DNA from: Enterobacter asburiae
GTDB taxonomy: Bacteria > Pseudomonadota > Gammaproteobacteria > Enterobacterales > Enterobacteriaceae
DNA: 64,000 nucleotides
Assembly: GCF_024599655.1 (NCBI RefSeq)
Contig: NZ_CP102247.1
Coordinates: 1,922,001-1,986,000 of the forward strand
Direction: 5' to 3'
Position numbers and translations under genes: made by a program. Below the pieces are notes generated by a model, which saw only the letters and a program-made list of their open reading frames with translations, was not told the DNA's origin and made no database searches. Of the stretch, positions 26,733-34,202 are shown in pieces (position 1 is the first letter of the stretch; every line of letters begins with the position of its first letter).

Positions 26733-27377
26733 ATGTTGCAACCTGCTATGAAACCCGTTGAAGAACACTCGCCGAGCGATATCATCGTCCGCATCGGCAG
26801 CCTGACGCGCATGCTGCGTGACAGCCTGCGCGAGCTGGGTCTGGATCAGGCGATTGCCGAAGCGGCGGAAGCCATTCCTGATGCCCGCGATCGTCTGGAC
26901 TACGTTGTGCAGATGACTGCTCAGGCTGCTGAGCGTGCGCTGAACAGCGTTGAAGCGTCACAGCCGCACCAGGATGCGATGGAAAAGGGGGCGAAAGCGC
27001 TGAGCAAACGCTGGGACGAGTGGTTTGAGAACCCTATCGAGCTGGCGGATGCCCGCGAGCTGGTGACGGATACCCGTCAGTACCTGGGTGATGTGCCGGG
27101 CCACACCAGCTTCACCAACGCCCAACTGCTGGACATCATGATGGCGCAGGATTTCCAGGACCTGACCGGTCAGGTGATCAAGCGCATGATGGATGTTATC
27201 CAGGAGATTGAGCGTCAGCTGCTGATGGTTCTGCTGGAGAACATTCCGGAACCGGCAGCCCGTCCAAAACGCGAGAACGAAAGTCTGCTCAATGGTCCTC
27301 AGCTCGACGCCAGCAAGGCGGGCGTTGTGGCAAGCCAGGATCAGGTCGACGACCTGCTGGACAGCCTCGGCTTCTGA
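26733..27377 (+). CDS. cheZ: CheY-P phosphatase CheZ
   Basis: CheZ dephosphorylates CheY-P. It is a 214-residue, mostly helical protein with catalytic Asp143 and Gln147 in the AQDFQDLTGQV helix, and a C-terminal CheY-binding peptide VDDLLDSLGF. Three possible starts lie close together (GTG 26724, ATG 26727, ATG 26733). The last gives exactly the E. coli length and has GAGG eight bases upstream. It ends the tar-cheZ operon ahead of two hairpins. Confidence 0.96.
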   Translation: MLQPAMKPVEEHSPSDIIVRIGSLTRMLRDSLRELGLDQAIAEAAEAIPDARDRLDYVVQMTAQAAERALNSVEASQPHQDAMEKGAKALSKRWDEWFENPIELADARELVTDTRQYLGDVPGHTSFTNAQLLDIMMAQDFQDLTGQVIKRMMDVIQEIERQLLMVLLENIPEPAARPKRENESLLNGPQLDASKAGVVASQDQVDDLLDSLGF

Positions 27378-27386
27378 TTGCCAATT

Positions 27387-27418
27387 CCGCCTCAGGAGGT
27401 TTACGCCACCTGAGGCGG
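27387..27418 (+). terminator. Hairpin after cheZ
   Basis: CCGCCTCAGG pairs with CCTGAGGCGG around a 12-base loop, beginning nine bases after the cheZ stop, with TTTGTG downstream. It is probably part of the terminator region of the tar-cheZ operon. Confidence 0.7.
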
Positions 27419-27436
27419 TTTGTGACAAAATCACCG

Positions 27437-27462
27437 AAAAGAGCCCGAATAAACGGGCTTTT
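27437..27462. terminator. Second terminator between cheZ and flhB
   Basis: AAAAGAGCCCG pairs with CGGGCTTTT around a short loop; the T-run and A-run give it a bidirectional intrinsic terminator shape. It lies 64 bases before flhB, implying that flhBAE has its own promoter in the remaining gap. I could not place an FlhDC box or -10 there with confidence. Confidence 0.7.
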
Positions 27463-27525
27463 CCCGCCATTGGATTTCCGCTGCGCTGGCATGATACCCG
27501 TGACGTAATGGGCTGAGCATGCACT

Positions 27526-28674
27526 GTGGCAGAAGAGAACGACGACAAAACGGAAGCCCCCACACCCCACCGACTAGAAAAGGCGCGTGAGGAAGGGCAG
27601 ATCCCCCGATCCCGAGAATTGACCTCCCTGCTGATCCTTATCGTAGGGGTGTGCATTATCTGGTGGGGCGGGGAGTCGCTCGCCCGCAAGCTGGCGGGAA
27701 TGTTGTCCACCGGCTTACGCTTTGACCACAGCATGGTCAACGATCCGAATCTGATCCTCAGCCAGATTATTCAGCTTATTAAAGGAGCCATGGTCGCGCT
27801 GTTGCCCCTGATTACCGGTGTTGTGCTGGTCGCGCTGGTCTCTCCGGTGATGCTCGGCGGTCTGGTTTTTAGTGCCAAATCGCTGCAACCGAAATTTTCC
27901 AAACTGAACCCGCTGCCGGGCATTGCGAAAATGTTCTCTGCGCAGACCGGGGCTGAGCTGCTCAAAGCCGTTCTCAAATCGGTGCTGATGGGCAGTTCCG
28001 CGGGGTTTTACCTCTGGTACCACTGGCCGGAAATGATGCGTCTTATCAGCGAATCGCCGCTCACCGCAATGAGCAATGCGCTGAATCTGGTCGGGCTCTG
28101 CGCGCTGCTGGTGGTGCTCAGCATTATCCCGATGGTGGGTTTTGACGTGATCTTCCAGCTTTATACCCACTTCAAAAAACTGCGCATGTCACGGCAGGAT
28201 ATTCGTGACGAATATAAGCAGATGGAAGGTGACCCGCACGTAAAAGGGCGCATCCGCCAGATGCAGCGTGCCGCCGCCCGACGCCGCATGATGGAAGATG
28301 TGCCGAAGGCCGACGTCATTGTTACCAACCCGACGCACTATTCCGTTGCGCTGCGCTATGACGAAAACAAAATGAGCGCGCCGAAAGTCGTCGCGAAAGG
28401 GGCTGGACTGATCGCGCTGCGCATCCGGGAAATTGGCACAGAACACCGCGTGCCGATCCTCGAAGCCCCTCCGCTGGCGCGTGCCCTGTACCGCCATGCG
28501 GATATTGGACAACAGATCCCGGGACAACTCTACGCCGCCGTGGCGGAAGTGCTGGCCTGGGTATGGCAGTTGAAGCGCTGGCGTCTGGCCGGCGGTCAAC
28601 GGCCTGTGAAACCTGAGAACCTTCCGGTGCCTGCCGCGCTGGATTTTATGAACGAGAAGGACACTGATGGCTAA
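27526..28674 (+). CDS. flhB: Flagellar type III export protein FlhB
   Basis: FlhB is the substrate-specificity switch of the flagellar export apparatus, an inner-membrane protein of 382 residues with four transmembrane helices and a cytoplasmic domain. The autocleavage motif NPTH (Asn268-Pro269) is intact in VTNPTHYSVAL. The N-terminus after the GTG start (AEENDDKTEAPTPHRLEKA) matches E. coli closely. A weak ribosome site precedes the GTG. It overlaps flhA by eight bases. Confidence 0.96.
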   Translation: MAEENDDKTEAPTPHRLEKAREEGQIPRSRELTSLLILIVGVCIIWWGGESLARKLAGMLSTGLRFDHSMVNDPNLILSQIIQLIKGAMVALLPLITGVVLVALVSPVMLGGLVFSAKSLQPKFSKLNPLPGIAKMFSAQTGAELLKAVLKSVLMGSSAGFYLWYHWPEMMRLISESPLTAMSNALNLVGLCALLVVLSIIPMVGFDVIFQLYTHFKKLRMSRQDIRDEYKQMEGDPHVKGRIRQMQRAAARRRMMEDVPKADVIVTNPTHYSVALRYDENKMSAPKVVAKGAGLIALRIREIGTEHRVPILEAPPLARALYRHADIGQQIPGQLYAAVAEVLAWVWQLKRWRLAGGQRPVKPENLPVPAALDFMNEKDTDG

Positions 28675-30745
28675 TCTGGTGGCAATGTTGCGCCTGCCCG
28701 GCAACCTGAAATCGACCCAATGGCAGATCCTTGCCGGGCCGATTCTGATCCTGCTAATTCTGTCGATGATGGTACTGCCGCTCCCGGCGTTCATCCTCGA
28801 TCTGCTTTTCACTTTCAATATTGCGCTGTCCATAATGGTGCTGCTGGTGGCGATGTTCACCCAGCGTACCCTGGAGTTCGCCGCGTTCCCGACCATTCTG
28901 CTGTTTACCACCTTGCTACGCCTGGCGCTGAACGTCGCGTCCACGCGTATCATCCTGATGGAAGGTCACACCGGTGCGGCAGCGGCAGGTAAAGTGGTGG
29001 AGGCGTTCGGCCACTTCCTGGTGGGCGGCAATTTCGCTATCGGTATCGTGGTGTTCGTTATCCTCGTTATCATCAACTTTATGGTTATCACCAAAGGTGC
29101 AGGGCGTATCGCGGAAGTGGGCGCGCGTTTTGTGCTGGACGGGATGCCGGGCAAGCAGATGGCGATCGACGCCGACCTGAACGCCGGTCTTATCGCTGAA
29201 GATGAAGCCAAAAAACGCCGTTCGGAAGTGACGCAGGAAGCGGACTTCTACGGCTCCATGGACGGTGCGAGTAAGTTTGTGCGCGGTGACGCCATCGCGG
29301 GCATTCTGATCATGGTGATTAACGTGGTCGGCGGCCTGCTGGTGGGGGTATTGCAGCACGGGATGGACATGGGCCACGCGGCGGAGAGCTATACGCTGCT
29401 GACCATTGGTGACGGTCTGGTTGCGCAGATCCCGGCGCTGGTTATCTCCACGGCGGCGGGTGTGATTGTGACCCGCGTGAGCACCGATCAGGACGTTGGC
29501 GAGCAGATGGTGGGCCAGCTTTTCAGTAACCCGCGCGTGATGCTGCTGGCCGCTGCCGTTCTGGGTTTGCTCGGCCTGGTGCCGGGTATGCCAAACCTGG
29601 TGTTCCTGCTGTTTACGGCGGGTCTGCTGGGGCTAGCCTGGTGGATGCGCGGTCGTGAAACCAAACCGGCAGCGGAGCCTGTTCCGGTAAAAATGCCGGA
29701 GAATACCCAGGCCGTCGAAGCGACCTGGAACGACGTTCAGCTGGAAGATTCCCTGGGCATGGAAGTGGGCTATCGCCTGATTCCGATGGTCGATTTCCAG
29801 CAGGATGGCGAGCTGCTTGGCCGTATCCGCAGCATCCGTAAAAAATTCGCGCAGGATATGGGCTTCCTGCCGCCGGTTGTTCACATCCGCGACAATATGG
29901 ACCTGCCGCCCGCGCGCTACCGTATTCTGATGAAAGGTGTCGAAATTGGCAGCGGTGATGCCTATCCGGGCCGCTGGCTGGCGATTAACCCCGGCACCGC
30001 CGCAGGCACGCTGCCGGGCGAGCAAACCATCGATCCGGCCTTTGGCCTGGCCGCTATCTGGATTGAAAGTGCCCTGAAAGAGCAGGCGCAGATCCAGGGG
30101 TATACGGTTGTCGAGGCCAGTACCGTGGTGGCGACCCACCTTAACCATCTGATTGGGCAATTCTCGGCGGAGCTCTTTGGCCGCCAGGAAGCGCAGCAGC
30201 TGCTGGACCGCGTCACGCAGGAGATGCCGAAGCTGACCGAAGATCTGGTCCCGGGCGTGGTGACGCTGACGACGCTGCACAAGGTGCTGCAAAACCTGCT
30301 CGAAGAAAAGGTGCCGATCCGCGATATGCGCACCATTCTGGAAACGCTGGCAGAGCATGCGCCAATCCAGAGCGATCCGCACGAGCTGACGGCGGTGGTG
30401 CGCGTGGCGCTGGGCCGCGCGATCACCCAGCAGTGGTTCCCGGGAACCGGAGAAGTGCAGGTTATTGGCCTCGATACGCCGCTTGAACGTCTGCTGCTGC
30501 AGGCTCTGCAGGGCGGGGGCGGCCTGGAGCCGGGGCTGGCGGACCGTCTGCTGGCGCAAACGCAGGAGGCGCTGGCGCGTCAGGAGATGCTGGGGGCGCC
30601 GCCGGTGCTGCTGGTGAACCATGCGCTGCGTCCGCTGCTGTCGCGCTTCCTGCGTCGTAGCCTGAATCAGCTGGTCGTGCTGTCGAATCTGGAGCTGTCG
30701 GATAACCGTCATATCCGCATGACCGCGACGATTGGAGGAAAATAA
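28667..30745 (+). CDS. flhA: Flagellar type III export gate protein FlhA
   Basis: FlhA is the large export-gate component, 692 residues with eight transmembrane helices in the first half and a cytoplasmic docking domain in the second. The conserved FHIPEP-family region between TM4 and TM5 is present (GRIAEVGARFVLDGMPGKQMAID... with KKRRSEVTQEADFYGSMDGA). It is translationally coupled to flhB in front and to flhE behind, where the TAATG junction shares one base. Confidence 0.97.
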   Translation: MANLVAMLRLPGNLKSTQWQILAGPILILLILSMMVLPLPAFILDLLFTFNIALSIMVLLVAMFTQRTLEFAAFPTILLFTTLLRLALNVASTRIILMEGHTGAAAAGKVVEAFGHFLVGGNFAIGIVVFVILVIINFMVITKGAGRIAEVGARFVLDGMPGKQMAIDADLNAGLIAEDEAKKRRSEVTQEADFYGSMDGASKFVRGDAIAGILIMVINVVGGLLVGVLQHGMDMGHAAESYTLLTIGDGLVAQIPALVISTAAGVIVTRVSTDQDVGEQMVGQLFSNPRVMLLAAAVLGLLGLVPGMPNLVFLLFTAGLLGLAWWMRGRETKPAAEPVPVKMPENTQAVEATWNDVQLEDSLGMEVGYRLIPMVDFQQDGELLGRIRSIRKKFAQDMGFLPPVVHIRDNMDLPPARYRILMKGVEIGSGDAYPGRWLAINPGTAAGTLPGEQTIDPAFGLAAIWIESALKEQAQIQGYTVVEASTVVATHLNHLIGQFSAELFGRQEAQQLLDRVTQEMPKLTEDLVPGVVTLTTLHKVLQNLLEEKVPIRDMRTILETLAEHAPIQSDPHELTAVVRVALGRAITQQWFPGTGEVQVIGLDTPLERLLLQALQGGGGLEPGLADRLLAQTQEALARQEMLGAPPVLLVNHALRPLLSRFLRRSLNQLVVLSNLELSDNRHIRMTATIGGK

Positions 30746-31137
30746 TGCGTAAATGGCTTTGGATTTTGCTCTTCCCGCTGGCGGCACAGGCTAGCGGGGA
30801 GGGGACCTGGCAGGCGAGCAGCATGGGTGTGACCCTCAGCAACCGGGGCGTCGCCATGTCCTCTAACCCGCTGTCGCCTTCTGACGGGGTGTCCGGTCAG
30901 ATGGGCCTTGTGGTCTGGAACTACCGGCTGATTGGCCCTACGCCAGCGGGCCTGCGGGTGCGCCTCTGCTCCCAGACGCGCTGCACGGAAATCGACGGCG
31001 AAAACGGCACGACACAGGCATTCAACGGCGTACCGGCGATTGAACCTCTGCGTTTCATCTGGGAAGTGCCGGGCGGTGGACGCTTAATCCCGGCCCTGAA
31101 AGTACAGAGTAATTCTGTCATCGTGAACTACCGCTAA
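30745..31137 (+). CDS. flhE: Flagellar protein FlhE
   Basis: FlhE is a small periplasmic protein (130 residues) of the flhBAE operon. In Salmonella and E. coli it limits proton leakage through the export gate. The signal peptide MRKWLWILLFPLAAQA is clear, and the mature domain has a CSQTRCTEIDG cysteine pair. The start overlaps the flhA stop by one base. In E. coli argS is close by; here two extra genes intervene. Confidence 0.93.
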   Translation: MRKWLWILLFPLAAQASGEGTWQASSMGVTLSNRGVAMSSNPLSPSDGVSGQMGLVVWNYRLIGPTPAGLRVRLCSQTRCTEIDGENGTTQAFNGVPAIEPLRFIWEVPGGGRLIPALKVQSNSVIVNYR

Positions 31138-31152
31138 CACCCTGTCTTTTCA

Positions 31153-31180
31153 CCAGCCATCAGGCATTTCTGATGGCTGG
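31153..31180 (+). terminator. Hairpin after flhE
   Basis: A perfect 11-base stem (CCAGCCATCAG and complement) with a six-base loop lies 15 bases after the flhE stop. Only a weak T content follows, so termination efficiency is uncertain, but the position fits the end of flhBAE. Confidence 0.65.
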
Positions 31181-31210
31181 CTCTCAAAATTGCCCTCATC
31201 TTTTGAATAA

Positions 31211-31229
31211 ATAGAAACGCTGTTTTATA
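31211..31229. promoter_or_regulatory. KdgR-like operator upstream of rhiTN
   Basis: ATAGAAACGCTGTTTTATA is a near-palindrome aligning with the KdgR consensus AATGAAACA-N-TGTTTCATT; both the GAAAC and TGTTT cores are intact. KdgR is the IclR-family repressor of pectin catabolism, including the rhiTN operon in Dickeya. The box lies about 170 bases before the transporter gene, in the right place to control it. Confidence 0.65.
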
Positions 31230-31265
31230 AATAAGTGACGCGCGTGACGATACTCTTTGCATTTT

Positions 31266-31291
31266 TGCCATTCACCCGCCAGGTGATGGCA
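31266..31291. promoter_or_regulatory. Inverted repeat in the rhiTN leader
   Basis: TGCCATTCACC pairs with GGTGATGGCA, with one bulged base and a short loop. There is no T-run, so it is not an obvious terminator. It may be a protein operator or an mRNA structure ahead of the transporter gene. Its partner is unknown. Confidence 0.4.
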
Positions 31292-31399
31292 GAAACAGAA
31301 AGGTATCAACATGCCGATGCAATTACTGTAGCCGTATAAAAGCTCCCGGATGAAGCTTGCTTGCAGGGAGTCTCCCAAAACTGATTAGGGTTGACGGCA

Positions 31400-32983
31400 A
31401 TGAAAACACGTAAAATTGGACTCGCAAATTATCTTGCTTACGGGTCAGGCGATTTCCTCGGGGCGGGTACCACCGCCCTGACGGCGGCCTGGCTTTTATA
31501 TTTCTATACCACCTTCTGCGGGCTCTCACCGATCGAAGCAACCTTCATCTTTGCCGCGGCAAGGGTGCTGGATGCCGTAGTTAGCCCGTTAATGGGCTTT
31601 TTAACCGATAACTTTGGTACGACCTGGTTCGGTAAGCGCTTTGGCCGCCGTAAGTTCTTTATCCTGCTGGGAATTCCGTGCGTTTTCAGCTACTCGCTGA
31701 TGTGGGTAGGGGACATGAGCTTCTGGTACTACCTGCTGACCTATCTGCTGTTTGATATTGTCTACACCATGATTCTGGTGCCGTACGAAACGCTGGTGCC
31801 GGAAATGACCGACGACTTTAAGCAGAAAACCAAGTTCTCCGGGGCGCGTATCTCTATGGCGCAGATGTCCGCCATTCTGGCCTCTTTCCTGCCGGGGATC
31901 CTGTTGACCCACTTCGGGAAAGACAACGCGGTTTCCTTCTTCTATGCAAGCCTGGTCTTCTCCGTGCTTTGCGCGCTGATGCTGACCTTCGTCTGGTTCT
32001 TCACCTGGGAACGCCCGCGCGAAGAGTGGTCTGAAGCGGCGCTGCGTGCTGAAGAAGAGAAGAAGAAGCTGACGCTGGGGCAGAGCCTCAACCGTCTGTT
32101 CGTCGAGTTAAGCTCGACGCTGCGCATCAAGATTTTCCGTCAGCATCTGGGCATGTACCTCGGCGGCTATATCGCGCAGGACGTGTTTAATGCGGTATTC
32201 ACCTACTACGTGGTGTTCGTGCTGATGCAGGAAGCGTCAATGGCGTCCAATCTGCTGGGCACGATGGCCATCTTCCAGTTCCTTGCGGTTATCGCCATGA
32301 TCCCGCTGTGTATCCGCTTCGGGCCTGCGCCGTCCTACCGCATGGTGGTGGTGCTGTTTGGTCTGGCATCAATTTCCTACGCCGTGCTCTATTACGCGGG
32401 CCTGAGCGACGTTTACGCTCTGCTGTTGCTGATCTCTGCGGTGGCGGGCCTTGGTCGCGGCGGAATCAACTATGTGCCATGGAATACCTACACCTACATT
32501 GCTGACGTGGATGAAGTGATCACCGGCCAGCGCCGCGAAGGGATCTTCGCGGGCATCATGACCCTGACCCGTAAGGCGTCACAGGCCGGTGCGGTGATGC
32601 TGGTGGGCATTGTGATGCAGATGTCCGGCTTTGTCAGCGGTCAGAAAGTGCAGCCTGCGGAAGTGAGCCACACCATTTTGATGATCCTGAGCGTGGGCAC
32701 CATCCTGGTGCTGTTCTGCGGCTTCCTCGTTTCCCTGCGCTTCAAGCTCAATTTGCAGACCCACAGCACGCTGCGCGAGGAGACCGCGAAAATGCGTGAA
32801 TGTGGTCATGCGATGCCTGAGTCAGCGACGCCACACGCCCGCGCCACCGTCGAGATGCTGGCCGGTATGCCTTATGAGTCACTGTGGGGCAATAACAACA
32901 TCGGCTATCTGAATCGCAACAAGCCAGCGGCGCCTTCGCTGAAGGATCGCGCGGTACTGAATTCGACATACAACAGAGGTTAA
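31400..32983 (+). CDS. GPH-family MFS transporter, probable rhamnogalacturonide importer (RhiT-like)
   Basis: This 527-residue inner-membrane protein of the glycoside-pentoside-hexuronide:cation symporter family has about twelve transmembrane segments. It contains LDAVVSPLMGFLTDNF followed by GKRFGRRKFFILLG, the conserved cytoplasmic loop of the family, and GRGGINYVPWNTYTYIADVDEV in the C-terminal half. The partner gene encodes an unsaturated rhamnogalacturonyl hydrolase and a KdgR-like box lies upstream, so it probably imports rhamnogalacturonan oligomers, like RhiT of Dickeya. The frame opens at a TTG (31391), but the ATG at 31400 starts the usual MKTRKIGLANYLAYG N-terminus. Confidence 0.85.
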   Translation: MKTRKIGLANYLAYGSGDFLGAGTTALTAAWLLYFYTTFCGLSPIEATFIFAAARVLDAVVSPLMGFLTDNFGTTWFGKRFGRRKFFILLGIPCVFSYSLMWVGDMSFWYYLLTYLLFDIVYTMILVPYETLVPEMTDDFKQKTKFSGARISMAQMSAILASFLPGILLTHFGKDNAVSFFYASLVFSVLCALMLTFVWFFTWERPREEWSEAALRAEEEKKKLTLGQSLNRLFVELSSTLRIKIFRQHLGMYLGGYIAQDVFNAVFTYYVVFVLMQEASMASNLLGTMAIFQFLAVIAMIPLCIRFGPAPSYRMVVVLFGLASISYAVLYYAGLSDVYALLLLISAVAGLGRGGINYVPWNTYTYIADVDEVITGQRREGIFAGIMTLTRKASQAGAVMLVGIVMQMSGFVSGQKVQPAEVSHTILMILSVGTILVLFCGFLVSLRFKLNLQTHSTLREETAKMRECGHAMPESATPHARATVEMLAGMPYESLWGNNNIGYLNRNKPAAPSLKDRAVLNSTYNRG

Positions 32984-32987
32984 GATA

Positions 32988-34127
32988 ATGAAAGTTTGGC
33001 CTGTCAAACATAGCCCGTTACTGCGTCAGCCAGAGCGCTTTATCGCCCGGGACGAGCTGAAATCGCTGATTCAAAAGGTGACGCATAGCCTGGTCAATAT
33101 CCACGACAAAACGGGTGAATTTTTGCTGCGGCTGGACGACGGGCGCGTGATCGACACCAAAGGCTGGGCCGGATGGGAGTGGACGCACGGCGTCGGCCTG
33201 TACGGTATCTGGCAGTATTACTGCCAGACCGGCGACGAAGGTATGCGAGACATCATCGACGGCTGGTTTGCCGACCGCTTTGCGGAAGGCGCGACCACCA
33301 AAAACGTGAATACCATGTCGCCGTTCCTGACGCTGGCCTATCGCTACGAAGAGACCAAAAATCAGGCCTGGCTGCCGTGGCTGGAAAGCTGGGCGGAATG
33401 GGCGATGGCCGAGATGCCGCGCACTGAACACGGCGGGATGCAGCACATCACCCTGGCGGAAGAGAACCATCAGCAGATGTGGGACGATACGCTGATGATG
33501 ACGGTATTGCCGCTGGCGAAAATCGGCAAGCTGCTCAACAAACCGGAATACGTTGAAGAGGCGGTGTATCAGTTCCTGCTGCACGTGCAGAACCTGATGG
33601 ACCGGGAGACCGGGCTGTGGTTCCACGGCTGGAGCTACGACGGTAATCATAACTTTGCCCGTGCCCGCTGGGCGCGCGGCAACAGCTGGCTCACCATCGT
33701 GATCCCGGACTTTCTCGAGCTTGTGGACCTGCCGGAAAACAGCGCCGTGCGCCGCTACCTGGTGAAGGTATTGAATGCGCAGATTGCCGCGCTGGCGAAA
33801 TGTCAGGACGACAGCGGGCTATGGCATACGCTGCTCGACGATCCACATTCGTATCTTGAGGCGTCCGCCACGGCAGGGTTTGCCTACGGCATTCTGAAAG
33901 CCGTGCGCAAGCGCTACGTTGGCGCGGAGTATGCCGAAGTGGCAGAAAAAGCGATTCGCGGTATCGTCAAAAATATTTCGCCGGAAGGCGAGCTGCTGCA
34001 AACCTCGTTCGGTACGGGGATGGGGAGCGATCTGGAGTTTTATCGCCAGATCCCGCTGACCTCGATGCCGTACGGGCAGGCGATGGCGATACTGTGTCTG
34101 ACGGAGTATTTGCGGAAATACTTCTGA
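32988..34127 (+). CDS. Unsaturated rhamnogalacturonyl hydrolase (GH105, RhiN/YteR-like)
   Basis: This 379-residue alpha/alpha-barrel hydrolase should remove the unsaturated galacturonyl residue from rhamnogalacturonan fragments made by lyases. The MWDDTLMMTVLPLAK motif holds the catalytic aspartate (Asp166 or Asp167, equivalent to YteR Asp143), and ARARWARGNSW and WEWTHGVGLYGIWQYY are family blocks. There is no signal peptide, so it acts in the cytoplasm after import by the upstream transporter. It starts four bases after that gene, behind AGAGG. Confidence 0.87.
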   Translation: MKVWPVKHSPLLRQPERFIARDELKSLIQKVTHSLVNIHDKTGEFLLRLDDGRVIDTKGWAGWEWTHGVGLYGIWQYYCQTGDEGMRDIIDGWFADRFAEGATTKNVNTMSPFLTLAYRYEETKNQAWLPWLESWAEWAMAEMPRTEHGGMQHITLAEENHQQMWDDTLMMTVLPLAKIGKLLNKPEYVEEAVYQFLLHVQNLMDRETGLWFHGWSYDGNHNFARARWARGNSWLTIVIPDFLELVDLPENSAVRRYLVKVLNAQIAALAKCQDDSGLWHTLLDDPHSYLEASATAGFAYGILKAVRKRYVGAEYAEVAEKAIRGIVKNISPEGELLQTSFGTGMGSDLEFYRQIPLTSMPYGQAMAILCLTEYLRKYF

Positions 34128-34139
34128 ACCTGTGGATAT

Positions 34140-34169
34140 CCCCGGTGGCGCTGCGCTTACCGGGGCTAC
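34140..34169. repeat. REP-like element after rhiN
   Basis: CCCCGGTGGCGCTGCGCTTA followed by CCGGGGCTAC forms a palindromic REP-type unit. An inverted copy with the same arms lies at 46879-46908. This variant (CCCCGGT arms) differs from the GCCGGGTGG variant after cheW. Confidence 0.75.
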
Positions 34170-34198
34170 AAAAAAAAACCGGCTTGCGCCGGGTTTTT
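34170..34198. terminator. Bidirectional terminator between rhiN and argS
   Basis: An A-run, CCGGC, a TTGC loop, GCCGG and a T-run make a short intrinsic terminator usable on both strands. It lies between the convergent rhiN and argS genes, five bases from the argS stop. Confidence 0.8.
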
Positions 34199-34202
34199 TG
34201 TA

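Noticed and set aside
29633..30787. A 384-codon open frame antisense to flhA
   Set aside because: Gln/Arg/His-rich shadow sequence with no ribosome site; flhA is clearly the real gene.
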